The notes under the pieces: generated by a model
Seen by the model: the letters and a program-made list of their open reading frames with translations, nothing else
Database searches by the model: none
What the model was told of the DNA's origin: nothing
Shown: one piece after another, positions 18,851 to 27,186 of the stretch
Numbering within the stretch: position 1 is the first letter of the stretch
How the letters are laid out: every line of letters begins with the position of its first letter
Source of the DNA: Micromonospora sp. Llam0
GTDB lineage: Bacteria > Actinomycetota > Actinomycetes > Mycobacteriales > Micromonosporaceae
Reading direction: 5' to 3'
NCBI RefSeq assembly: GCF_003751085.1
Contig: NZ_RJJY01000001.1
Coordinates: 62,001-126,000, forward strand
DNA length: 64,000 nt
Translations under genes and position numbers: made by a program

Positions 18851-19753
18851 ATGGCGTCCATCAGGGACCGCATCAAGCAGGCGGTACCGACCCAGGTGAC
18901 CGACCGGGTACGCGAGTCGATGGTGCACTACGGGGTACGTACCAGTCACCGTCGCCCGCTGCCGGACTTCCTGATCATCGGCACGAAGCGCGGCGGCACC
19001 ACCTCGCTGTGGAACTACCTGATCCAGCATCCGCTGGTGCCGCGGCTCTTCCCGGCCTGGAACACCAAGGCCACCCACTACTTCGAGGAGCACTGGTCGC
19101 GGGGGGAGGCGTGGTACCGGTCGCACTTCCCGACCGAGCGTCAGCGCGCTGCCCTGGCCGCCCGGTACGGCGGCCCGGTGCGCGCCGGTGAGGCCGCTCC
19201 GTTGTACATGTTCCACCCGACGGCCGCCGAGCGGGTCCAGCAACTGCTGCCCCAGGTACGGCTGATCGTGCTGCTGCGCGATCCGGTGGAGCGGGCGTAC
19301 TCGCACTGGAAGGAACGGCGGACCGAGGGCAAGGAGCCGCTGGACTTCCCACAGGCGTTGGCGAGCGAGCCGGAGCGGACCGCCGGTGAGCGCGACCGGC
19401 TGATCGTCGACCCGAACTACTTTTCCGAGCCGTACGACTGGTACACCTACCGGGCGCGCGGGCGTTACCTGGAGCATCTCGAGCCCTGGCTGGACCGGTT
19501 CGACCGCGCCCAGTTTCTCTTCCTGACCAGCGAGGAGTTCTACCGCGACACCCGGTCGGCGTATCTGCGTACGCTCGATTTCCTCGGCCTGCCCGGGCAT
19601 GAGCTGCCGACGTTCAAGGTGTACAACGACCGCCGGTCGGCGCCGATGGACGACGCACTGCGGGCCGAGCTGACTGCGTACTACCAGCCGCACAACGAGG
19701 CGTTGGCGCAGCGGCTGGGGTTGCGGCTGGACTGGGCCGGGGCGCCACGATGA
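18851..19753 (+). CDS. Sulfotransferase domain protein
   Basis: 300 aa, ATG at 18851. The PAPS-binding motifs of carbohydrate sulfotransferases are intact: 5'-PSB loop FLIIGTKRGGTTSLWNYL (about 39-56) and 3'-PB motif RLIVLLRDPVERAYSHW (about 136-152). The core HYFEEHW and WYRSHFP resemble heparan/GlcNAc-type sulfotransferases and actinobacterial Stf proteins. It is cytoplasmic. Its place inside the polysaccharide locus suggests that the exported glycan is sulfated. Its stop overlaps the next start (ATGA). Confidence 0.85.
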   Translation: MASIRDRIKQAVPTQVTDRVRESMVHYGVRTSHRRPLPDFLIIGTKRGGTTSLWNYLIQHPLVPRLFPAWNTKATHYFEEHWSRGEAWYRSHFPTERQRAALAARYGGPVRAGEAAPLYMFHPTAAERVQQLLPQVRLIVLLRDPVERAYSHWKERRTEGKEPLDFPQALASEPERTAGERDRLIVDPNYFSEPYDWYTYRARGRYLEHLEPWLDRFDRAQFLFLTSEEFYRDTRSAYLRTLDFLGLPGHELPTFKVYNDRRSAPMDDALRAELTAYYQPHNEALAQRLGLRLDWAGAPR

Positions 19754-21087
19754 CCGGCACCGACCCGCGTCGCCGCGACGACGGTCTTGGCTGGGTGACC
19801 CGGGCGGTCTTCCCGGACGAACGGGTGCGGCTGACGCTGCTGCCGGCCGGGGCGTCGCAGCCGGCGCTGGATCCGGCCGACCGGCTGCTGGCGCGGTACG
19901 CGGTGGTGCCGTCGCCGGCCCGGGCCCGGTTTCTGCTGCCGTTGGGACCGCGCCGGGTGACCGCCGCCTCGGTCTGGGCGTACAACGCGCTGCGCCCGCT
20001 ACGGGTGCGACTGCCCCGGGCGTTGCTCGGTCTGGCGGCCCGGACCGGGGTGCTGCAGGTGACCCGGCCGGCGGTGCTGACCGTGTCGGCCGGGCCGGAG
20101 CCGGCCGAGCAGCTGACGCTGGTCGACCATCTGGCGGCGCACTCCGGCGGGGCGCGCTGGTACGCGGCGATCGGGGTCCGTCCGCCGGACCCGAACCACA
20201 AGCCGACGGTGCAGTTGTTCGACGCGGCCGGACGGCCACGCGGCTACGCCAAGATCGGTTGGAACGACGCCACCCGGGAACTGGTCCGGGCGGAGGCCGC
20301 CGCGCTGGCGGCGGTGGCGCCGGTCGCGGGGGTGGGTGAGCATCCGGTGGTGCCGAGGTTGCTGGCCGCAGGCGAGTGGTCCGGTCAGGCGGTTACCGTC
20401 GTCGAGCCGCTGCCCGCCGACGTGCGGGGGGTCGGGGTGGGCGAGCCCTCGCAGGTGGCGGCGGTGCTGGCGGTCGCCCGGCGGGGTGGTGCGCCGGCTG
20501 TGCCGCGGCCGCTGGCCGGCTCGGCCTTCCTGGATCGGCTGCGGCGGTCGGCCGCCGCGGCCGCGAGCGACCCGGACGGTACGGCGGCGGCCGGTCGGCC
20601 CGACGGCGCGGCGGCGGCCGGCAGGCCTGCCGCCAACGCCGCCGACCCGCTGGCCGGACGCCGGTTGGCGGCGGCGGTGGAACGGCTGGCCGACCGGTTC
20701 GAGCAGGTGCGGGTCGAGTTCGGCCACTGGCACGGCGACTGGGTGCCGTGGAACCTCGGCCGGTACGCCGGGCGGCTGGTCGCCTGGGACTGGGAGCACA
20801 GTGGCCCCGAAGTGCCGGTCGGCTTCGACCTGGCACACGACGCCTTTCAGCGCAAACTGGTGCTCGACGGGGCTCCGGCGGCGAGCGCGGCGGCCGCTGT
20901 GGACGCCCAACTGCACCGGCTGGCCGCAGCGTTGGGTGTGGACGCCGAGCGGCGGCGGCTGATCGTCCAGAGTTACCTGATTGAGATGTGGCTGCGGACC
21001 TGGCGGCTGGCGGCCGGTGGCGCCGGGTGGAATCCGGCGCTGCACCCGGCGCTGCTGGACGTGATCGAGCAGCGGGGCGCCGACTGA
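19750..21087 (+). CDS. APH-like phosphotransferase in polysaccharide locus
   Basis: 445 aa, ATG at 19750. The N-terminal third is not recognised. The rest follows the aminoglycoside phosphotransferase/choline kinase fold: a nucleotide-binding strand with Lys in RGYAKIGWND, catalytic loop HWHGDWVPWNLG (HGDxxxxN) and metal-binding VAWDWEHSG. It probably phosphorylates a sugar or lipid-linked glycan rather than a drug (inferred from location). An Ala/Gly-rich low-complexity stretch (AAAASDPDGTAAAGRPDGAA) lies between the lobes. It is the last gene of a run in which every gene is coupled or closely spaced. Confidence 0.65.
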   Translation: MTGTDPRRRDDGLGWVTRAVFPDERVRLTLLPAGASQPALDPADRLLARYAVVPSPARARFLLPLGPRRVTAASVWAYNALRPLRVRLPRALLGLAARTGVLQVTRPAVLTVSAGPEPAEQLTLVDHLAAHSGGARWYAAIGVRPPDPNHKPTVQLFDAAGRPRGYAKIGWNDATRELVRAEAAALAAVAPVAGVGEHPVVPRLLAAGEWSGQAVTVVEPLPADVRGVGVGEPSQVAAVLAVARRGGAPAVPRPLAGSAFLDRLRRSAAAAASDPDGTAAAGRPDGAAAAGRPAANAADPLAGRRLAAAVERLADRFEQVRVEFGHWHGDWVPWNLGRYAGRLVAWDWEHSGPEVPVGFDLAHDAFQRKLVLDGAPAASAAAAVDAQLHRLAAALGVDAERRRLIVQSYLIEMWLRTWRLAAGGAGWNPALHPALLDVIEQRGAD

Positions 21088-21452
21088 CAGTCGCTCCGGC
21101 TCGTCTCATATAGTGAGACTTCCTTGTCGTGTGCCCGACGTCAAGATTGTCGATCACGCGATTGCCAGCGTACCGGCGGTGGTGCCCGACTCTGTTCACC
21201 TACTAATCCTACCGAACGGATAGAAAATGTCTCACATTCTTAGGCACAGATAGTAACTGTTTGTTGAAATGCTCAGTTGTCGGGTGGTTTCGGGGAGTAG
21301 TTGCCAACTGTGGTGGTCGGGGATGTTGTCGCAGGTCAAGTGGATCGACGGGAAGGTGTCAAGCGACCTCCGCCAATTTTCTTTCCGGCCGTGGTCGCAT
21401 ATATTGTCAAACCAAACAGTGGTTGGCCGGCTAGTGAACTCTGGGGGCATCT
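21088..21452 (+). other. 365-base AT-richer intergenic region
   Basis: This gap is clearly less GC-rich than its surroundings and separates two halves of the polysaccharide locus. It contains a short perfect inverted repeat, GTCTCA-TATAG-TGAGAC (21103-21119), which may be a weak terminator or operator. A TTGTCA-like hexamer lies at 21404-21409 without a well-spaced -10. Several short frames in it show no protein-like composition. Confidence 0.5.
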
Positions 21453-21935
21453 GTGGCCAACAACGTGCCTGACGTTGACAGTGCACCCACGCTCCTGCTG
21501 GTCGGCTCGAGCGGTGGTCACCTCGCGCAGTTGCTCGCGCTCGAGCCGTGGTACGTCAACCGGACGCGGTGCTGGGTGACCTTCGACACGCCGGACGCCA
21601 CCTCGCTGTTACGTGGCGAGGATGTCATGTGGGCGCACCATCCGACGACCCGGAACCTGCGGAACCTCGTCCGAAACGCCCGGCTCGCGGTGCGGATCTT
21701 CCGGCAGCGGCGGGTCGCCGCCGTGATCACCACCGGTGCCGGAGTGGCCTTTCCCTTCGTGTTCCTTGCCTGGTTGCGCGGGGTGCCGGCGATCTACATC
21801 GAGGTCTATGACCGCATCGACACGGCGACGCTCACCGCGCGGCTGTGTCGCCCTTTCCTGTCGGCGATGCTCGTGCAGTGGGAGGAGCAGCGGCGCCAGT
21901 ACCCGGAGGCGACCGTCGTCGGCAACCTGCTATAG
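21453..21935 (+). CDS. Alg14/PssD-like glycosyltransferase membrane subunit
   Basis: 160 aa, GTG at 21453. It starts with LLLVGSSGGHLAQLLALEPW, the Alg14/PssD/WelF signature. VAAVITTGAGVAFPFVFLAWLRGVPAIYIEVYDRID follows; here it is named by its ends, VITTGAG and YIEVYDRID, which are the most conserved parts. In bacteria and eukaryotes this subunit recruits the Alg13/PssE catalytic partner to the membrane and binds the lipid-linked acceptor. The partner is encoded next, 73 bases downstream. Together they should add an early sugar to the undecaprenyl-linked repeat unit. Confidence 0.82.
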   Translation: MANNVPDVDSAPTLLLVGSSGGHLAQLLALEPWYVNRTRCWVTFDTPDATSLLRGEDVMWAHHPTTRNLRNLVRNARLAVRIFRQRRVAAVITTGAGVAFPFVFLAWLRGVPAIYIEVYDRIDTATLTARLCRPFLSAMLVQWEEQRRQYPEATVVGNLL

Positions 21936-22008
21936 CTGTGCGCATTTATCAACGACGATGACATGTGAACGTAACAAGAGTAGAAGTGGCCAGGTCAAGG
22001 AGTTGATC

Positions 22009-22635
22009 GTGGTGGAATCCGCGTTGTCGAACCCCGGGCCGACCAGCGTCGCCGCACGGATCCCCCGGCAGCGCGGTGGGCCGCGTACCGGAACCATCCT
22101 GGTCGCCGTCGGGACCGACCGGCACCGGTTCGACCGGCTGATCGGCTGGTTGGAGGACTGGCACGCCGCCGCCGCCGACCGGGCCGACCTGATCGTGCAG
22201 TACGGGCACAGCCGAGCGCCGGAGCTGGCCGGGGCGATCGACTTCCTCGACCACGACGCGCTGCAACAAGCCATGCAGCGGTCCACCCTGGTGGTGTGCC
22301 ACGGCGGCCCGGCGACCATCCTCGAAGCCCGCCGGCACCGCCACCTGCCGATCGTCGTACCCCGGGATCCCACTCTGGACGAGCACGTCGACGACCATCA
22401 GATGCTGTTCGCCCGCCGGCTGGCCGACGCCGGGCTGATCCGGCTCTGCCAGTCGCGCACGGCACTGTTCGAGGCGCTGGAGGCCGGGCTGCGCGCGCCG
22501 GCGAGCTTCGGCATCACCGCCGACGCCGGCACCGACACGGCCCGGCTCGCGGCCGTCGCCCGGGTCGGCGAGATCATTGAAGGGCTGATCTCGTCGGCGA
22601 ACCCGCGCCGCGTGCTCAGCCGGCGGTCGCGGTGA
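22009..22635 (+). CDS. Alg13/PssE-like glycosyltransferase catalytic subunit
   Basis: 208 aa; GTG at 22009, with AAGGAG seven bases upstream. GT28 C-terminal-type fold: TILVAVGTDRHRFDRLI, IVQYGHS, VVCHGGPATILEARRHRHLPIVVPR (named by its parts CHGGPATI and PIVVPR) and DEHVDDHQ. These form the UDP-sugar site of MurG/Alg13 enzymes. It pairs with the Alg14-like subunit just upstream. An N-terminal extension of about 25 residues (SALSNPGPTSVAARIPRQRG) is unusual for the family. The stop overlaps the start of the next gene by four bases. Confidence 0.82.
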   Translation: MVESALSNPGPTSVAARIPRQRGGPRTGTILVAVGTDRHRFDRLIGWLEDWHAAAADRADLIVQYGHSRAPELAGAIDFLDHDALQQAMQRSTLVVCHGGPATILEARRHRHLPIVVPRDPTLDEHVDDHQMLFARRLADAGLIRLCQSRTALFEALEAGLRAPASFGITADAGTDTARLAAVARVGEIIEGLISSANPRRVLSRRSR

Positions 22636-23555
22636 CCGCCGACCGGACCCCGACGATCAGCGTCGTGGTCCCCACCCGGGACCGGCCCGAGCTGCTGCGC
22701 GAGGCCATCGCCGCGATCCGCGGACAGGACTATCCGGCGCCCGTCGACGTGGTCGTGGTCTACGACCAGTCCACCCCGGACGCCGCGCTGGCGAGCGACG
22801 ATCCGCACCGGCCGGTCCGGGTGATCAGCAACAGCCGGACCGCCGGCCTGGCCGGTGCCCGCAACAGCGGCATCCTGGCCGCGACCGGCGAGTTGGTCGC
22901 GTTCTGCGACGACGACGACCGGTGGCTGCCCGGCAAGCTCGCCGCCCAGGTCGACGAGCTGCTCGCCCACCCGGACGCCGAGTTCGTCAGCTGCGGCATC
23001 CAGGTCAGCTACGACGGCACCGTCAACGACCGGGTGCTCGACCTCGACAGCGTGTCACTCGCCGCGCTGCTGCGCGACCGGATGACCGAGCTGCACCCGT
23101 CGACGTTCCTGATCCGGCGCGCTGCGCTGGTCGACGGCTTCGGGCTGGTCGACGAGGAGATCCCGGGCAGCTACGCGGAGGACTACGAGTTCCTGCTCCG
23201 GGCCGCCCGCAGCGCCCCGCTGCGCAACCTGCGTACGCCGTACGTGCTGGTCCGCTGGCACAAGCGGTCCTACTTCGCGCAGCGCTGGGACACCATCGCC
23301 ACCGCCCTGCAGTGGCTGCTGGACCGCTACCCGGAGTTCGCCACCGAGCCGGCCGGCGAAGCCCGGGTCGCCGGGCAGATCGCCTTCGCCGAGGCCGCCG
23401 CCGGGCACCGCCGCGGGGCGATCCGCTGGGCCCGGCACACCCTGGCCCGCAACCCGCGCGAGCCGCGCGCCTACCTCGCCCTCGCCGTCGCCAGCCGGGC
23501 GGTACGGCCGGACATGGTGCTCCGTACCCTGCACAAGCGCGGCCGGGGCATCTGA
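22632..23555 (+). CDS. GT2 family glycosyltransferase
   Basis: 307 aa, GTG at 22632. GT-A fold: ISVVVPTRDRPELLREAI at the N terminus, AGLAGARNSGI, the metal-binding FCDDDDRW and the acceptor-loop EDYEFLLRAAR. The C-terminal 70 residues (GHRRGAIRWARHTLARNPRE) look like one TPR-type unit, common in such transferases. It closes the polysaccharide locus and probably adds a sugar to the lipid-linked repeat unit. Donor and linkage cannot be read from the sequence. Confidence 0.85.
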   Translation: MTADRTPTISVVVPTRDRPELLREAIAAIRGQDYPAPVDVVVVYDQSTPDAALASDDPHRPVRVISNSRTAGLAGARNSGILAATGELVAFCDDDDRWLPGKLAAQVDELLAHPDAEFVSCGIQVSYDGTVNDRVLDLDSVSLAALLRDRMTELHPSTFLIRRAALVDGFGLVDEEIPGSYAEDYEFLLRAARSAPLRNLRTPYVLVRWHKRSYFAQRWDTIATALQWLLDRYPEFATEPAGEARVAGQIAFAEAAAGHRRGAIRWARHTLARNPREPRAYLALAVASRAVRPDMVLRTLHKRGRGI

Positions 23556-23660
23556 CGCGACGGCTTGGGTGCGCGGCGGCCCGCTGAGACGAGCGGGGCA
23601 TCGCTGTGCCTCGCGGCGCTCCGAGCCGGATATCGGTGAAGGTATGCGGCGGTAGTTCGG

Positions 23661-23666
23661 TAGCCT
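23661..23666 (+). promoter_or_regulatory. Leaderless -10 element (TAGCCT) for gltX
   Basis: TAGCCT is followed by seven bases and the GTG start of gltX. Confidence 0.55.
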
Positions 23667-23673
23667 GCTATCC

Positions 23674-25077
23674 GTGGCCAGTTCCGATATCCGTGTGCGC
23701 TTCGCGCCTTCCCCGACGGGCATGTTCCACGTCGGTAATGCCCGGTCTGTCCTGTTCAACTGGGTGCTGGCCCGACAGTCGGGCGGGACGATGGTGCTGC
23801 GGATCGAGGATACGGACGCGGCGCGGAACCGTCCGGAGTGGGTCCAGGGCATCCTGGACGCGATGGAGTGGCTCGGCATCGGTCCGAGTGAGTACGAGGG
23901 CCCGCTGTTGCAGTCCGACTATGCCCAGCACCACCGCGAGGCCATCGACCGGCTTCTCGCCGCTGGGCGCGCGTACTACTGCGACTGCGCCCGGGATCAG
24001 GTGATCGCTCGGACGGGCAGTGATCACAAGGGTTACGACGGCTTCTGCGGGGACCGTGGTCTGCCTGCTGGGGAAGGTCGCGCGTTGCGGTTCCGTACGC
24101 CGGACGACGGCTCGACCGTGATCGTCGACCTGGTGCGCGGCAAGCCGACCTTCGACAACGCGCTGATCGAGGACTTCGTGATCGCCCGTGGCGACGGGTC
24201 GCCGGTGTTCCTGCTGGCGAACGTGGTCGACGACATGGTCATGGGCGTCACCCATGTGATCCGGGCTGAGGAGCACCTGCCGAACGCGCCGAAGCAGCAG
24301 TTGCTGTGGGAGGCGTTGGGTGCTGAGCCGCCGGTGTGGGTGCACGCGCCGATCCTGGTCAACGAGAAGCGGCAGAAGCTGTCCAAGCGGCGGGACCGGG
24401 TGGCTCTGGAGGACTTCCGTGCCGAGGGCTACCTCGCCGAGGCGATGCGCAACTACCTGATGTTGCTCGGCTGGGCGCCGTCGGGTGATCGGGAGATCCT
24501 GCCGTGGGATGACATCGTGGCGGAGTTCCGGCTGTCCGACGTCAACCCGTCGCCGGCGTTCTTCGACGTGAAGAAGCTCCGCGCCTTCAACGGGGACTAC
24601 ATTCGGGCGCTGTCGGTGGAGGCGTTCATCGAGGCGTGCCAGCCGTGGTTGCGCGGCGATACCGTGCCGTGGCGGCCGGAGGCGTACGACGCCAACGCGT
24701 TCGCCGCTGTCGCCGAGTTGGCGCAGACCCGGATCGCGCTGCTGTCGGAGATCGTGCCGATGGTCGACTTCCTGTTCCTCGATGAGCCGGTCACCGACGA
24801 GGCAGCGTGGGCGAAGGCGATGAAGGTCGATGCCCCGGCGCTGCTGGCCGCTGTGGTCGAGGCGTACGGGACGTGCGAGTGGCGGGCCGAGGTGCTCAAG
24901 TCGACGCTGGAAACCATGGGTGCTGAGCGGGGACTCAAGCTGGGCAAGGCGCAGGCGCCGGTCCGGGTCGCGGTGACCGGCCGCACCGTCGGGCTGCCGT
25001 TGTTCGAGTCGCTCGAGATCCTCGGACGTGAGCGAACCTTGGCTCGCCTGCGAGCCGCACTCGACCGCCTGAGCTGA
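23674..25077 (+). CDS. gltX: Glutamyl-tRNA synthetase, probably an accessory copy
   Basis: 467 aa, GTG at 23674 behind a TAGCCT -10. Class I synthetase with [20 protein letters not shown] (HIGH equivalent HVGN) and QKLSKRRD (KMSKS equivalent). A Cys-rich insertion CDCARDQ...FCGDRG resembles the zinc-binding region of non-discriminating or GluQ-like forms. The C-terminal anticodon-binding part is full length. Actinobacterial housekeeping gltX genes usually have a different N terminus and neighbourhood (leuCD region). Together with argS next door, this suggests a second, accessory copy (inference). Confidence 0.88.
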   Translation: MASSDIRVRFAPSPTGMFHVGNARSVLFNWVLARQSGGTMVLRIEDTDAARNRPEWVQGILDAMEWLGIGPSEYEGPLLQSDYAQHHREAIDRLLAAGRAYYCDCARDQVIARTGSDHKGYDGFCGDRGLPAGEGRALRFRTPDDGSTVIVDLVRGKPTFDNALIEDFVIARGDGSPVFLLANVVDDMVMGVTHVIRAEEHLPNAPKQQLLWEALGAEPPVWVHAPILVNEKRQKLSKRRDRVALEDFRAEGYLAEAMRNYLMLLGWAPSGDREILPWDDIVAEFRLSDVNPSPAFFDVKKLRAFNGDYIRALSVEAFIEACQPWLRGDTVPWRPEAYDANAFAAVAELAQTRIALLSEIVPMVDFLFLDEPVTDEAAWAKAMKVDAPALLAAVVEAYGTCEWRAEVLKSTLETMGAERGLKLGKAQAPVRVAVTGRTVGLPLFESLEILGRERTLARLRAALDRLS

Positions 25078-25087
25078 ACCCACTTCT

Positions 25088-25116
25088 GTGACCGGCGGAT
25101 CGACCCCGCCGGTCAC
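25088..25116 (+). terminator. Terminator hairpin after gltX
   Basis: A perfect 11-bp stem, GTGACCGGCGG / CCGCCGGTCAC, around the loop ATCGACC, 10 bases past the gltX stop and followed by CGTTTGG. Confidence 0.65.
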
Positions 25117-25206
25117 CGTTTGGTCGTCGATCGATCCGCTCCCGAGCATTTCCCGGATGACCTGTCTCCCTAGTGGAGGCACGTCGGAGCATGATTGGCG
25201 TACCCG

Positions 25207-26925
25207 ATGAGTCTTGAGAAACTGCTGGCCGACCGGCTGGCCCAGGCGTTTGCGGCCGTGGCCGGCGAACCGGTCGATCCGGTCGTGCGGCGATCGCAGC
25301 ACGCCGACTTCCAGTCCGACGCCGCCCTGCCCCTGGCCCGTCGGCTCGGCCGCCCACCACGGGACATCGCCACCGACGTCGTCGGCCGAGCGGAGCTGAC
25401 GGACCTCTGCAGCGCCGTCGAGGTGTCCGGACCAGGGTTCATCAACCTGACGGTCGCCGACCCGGCCCTCGGCACGCTGCTGTCGACGGTGGCCGCCGAC
25501 ACCCGGCTCGGCGTCGCACCCAGCGCAAACCCGCAGACAGTGGTCGTCGACTACTCGGCGCCGAACGTCGCCAAGGAGATGCACGTCGGGCATCTGCGGT
25601 CGACGGTGATCGGTGACGCCGCCGTACGACTGCTGGCATGGCTCGGGCACCGGGTGATCAAGGCCAACCACCTGGGCGACTGGGGCACCCCCTTCGGGAT
25701 GCTCATCGAGCATCTGCTCGACCTGGGCGAATCGGAGGCCGCCCATGAGCTGTCCGTCGGTGACCTGGACTCGTTCTACAAGGCGGCCAGGGTCAAGTTC
25801 GACGCCGACGACGCGTTCAAGCAACGGGCCCGGCTGCGGGTGGTCGCCCTGCAGAGCGGTGACGAGCAGACCCTGCGGCTGTGGCGGATGCTCGTCGCCG
25901 AGTCGGAGAAGTACTTCCTCACCGTCTACGACCAGCTCGACGTCCTGCTCACCGGCAAGGACTTCTACGGCGAAAGCTATTACAACGACCTGCTCGCCCC
26001 GGTGGCCGACGAACTGGACCGGCTCGGGCTGCTACGCGACAGCGGCGACGCCGCCTGCGTCTTCCCCGACGGCTTCACCGGCCGCGACGGACAGCCGTTG
26101 CCGATCATCGTGCGTAAACGCGACGGCGGATACGGCTACGGCGCCACCGACCTCGCGGCGATCCGCCACCGGACGCAGGATCTCGGCGCGACCCGGCTGC
26201 TCTACGTCGTGGGCCAACCGCAACGGCAACACTTCGAGATGGTGTACGCGGTCGCCCGGCAGGCCGGCTGGCTGCACCCGCCCATCCAGGCGGAACACAT
26301 CGGCTTCGGTTCGATCCTCGGCTCGGATGGCAAGATGCTGCGCAGCAGGGCCGGTGGCTCGATCAAACTCGTCGGCCTGCTCGACGAGGCCGTGACCCGG
26401 GCCGCCGAACTCGCCCGGCAGAAGAACCCCGACCTGCCCGAGGCGGAAATCGCCGAGGTCGCCCGCGCCGTCGGGATCGGCGCCATCAAGTACGCCGACC
26501 TGTCCACCGACCGGATCAAGGACTACGTCTTCGACTGGCAACGGATGCTGTCCCTCGACGGCAACACCGCCCCGTACCTGCAGTACGCCCACGCCCGGAT
26601 TCGGTCCATCTTCCGCCGCGCCGGGATCGAACAACCCACCACGACCCCGATCGTGGTCTCGCACCCGGCCGAACACGCCCTCGCCCTCGAACTGGCCAAC
26701 TTCGGCACCGTCGTCACCGGCGTCGAACAGACCCTGGAGTTCCACCGGCTCGCCGGCCACCTGCACACCCTCGCCACCACCTTCAGCGGCTTCTACGAAC
26801 ACTGCCCGGTCCTGCGCGCCGACGGCGAGGTACGCGACAGCCGGCTCGCCCTGTGTGACCTCACCGCCCACGTCCTGCGCCAGGGCTTGCACCTACTGGG
26901 GATTGCCACCCCGGACCGCATGTAG
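25207..26925 (+). CDS. argS: Arginyl-tRNA synthetase
   Basis: 572 aa from the ATG at 25207. It has the N-terminal Add-1-type domain, with GPGFINLTVAD closing it. The HIGH motif is in SAPNVAKEMHVGHLRS (HVGH), and GSDGKMLRSRAG replaces KMSKS, as usual for ArgRS. The C-terminal DALR anticodon-binding domain includes YLQYAHARIRSI. All catalytic parts are present. Housekeeping argS in actinobacteria normally lies near lysA-hom-thrC, which are not here, so it may be a second copy. An AT-rich 261-base gap follows. Confidence 0.9.
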   Translation: MSLEKLLADRLAQAFAAVAGEPVDPVVRRSQHADFQSDAALPLARRLGRPPRDIATDVVGRAELTDLCSAVEVSGPGFINLTVADPALGTLLSTVAADTRLGVAPSANPQTVVVDYSAPNVAKEMHVGHLRSTVIGDAAVRLLAWLGHRVIKANHLGDWGTPFGMLIEHLLDLGESEAAHELSVGDLDSFYKAARVKFDADDAFKQRARLRVVALQSGDEQTLRLWRMLVAESEKYFLTVYDQLDVLLTGKDFYGESYYNDLLAPVADELDRLGLLRDSGDAACVFPDGFTGRDGQPLPIIVRKRDGGYGYGATDLAAIRHRTQDLGATRLLYVVGQPQRQHFEMVYAVARQAGWLHPPIQAEHIGFGSILGSDGKMLRSRAGGSIKLVGLLDEAVTRAAELARQKNPDLPEAEIAEVARAVGIGAIKYADLSTDRIKDYVFDWQRMLSLDGNTAPYLQYAHARIRSIFRRAGIEQPTTTPIVVSHPAEHALALELANFGTVVTGVEQTLEFHRLAGHLHTLATTFSGFYEHCPVLRADGEVRDSRLALCDLTAHVLRQGLHLLGIATPDRM

Positions 26926-27137
26926 CTGATGGCTCCCGGCGGCGGGTAGCGGAGCGGGCCGGCAATCGGCGGCGGATGTGGATGTGGACGCGTACCCAGG
27001 TCGCCTAAGCCGTGAACCCGTCGCTGACGGGCCAGTGGGAAGCGGGACCAGTACGTGTGACCCCGACTGGACCAGGATAAAGGTCCTTATTTGTCTGCTT
27101 TAGATGTTCATTCACAGATGCTGTTGCACATCCTGTC

Positions 27138-27171
27138 GCGTGTACGCTGTAGTTATCTACAGCACACACGC
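27138..27171 (+). promoter_or_regulatory. 34-base near-perfect palindrome, candidate operator
   Basis: Inner arms GCTGTAG-TTAT-CTACAGC and outer arms GCGTGT / ACACGC are separated by AC on both sides. Thirteen of fourteen or more arm positions pair. The element ends 15 bases before the TTG start at 27187 and covers any likely -10. It is a probable operator for the protein encoded next, or for a regulator elsewhere. Confidence 0.6.
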
Positions 27172-27186
27172 TTGGAGGACTGAGCT

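Noticed and set aside
21103-21119. GTCTCA palindrome as an attachment site or operator
   Set aside because: Only six-base arms, no second copy in a mobile context and no integrase near; kept only as a remark in the intergenic entry.
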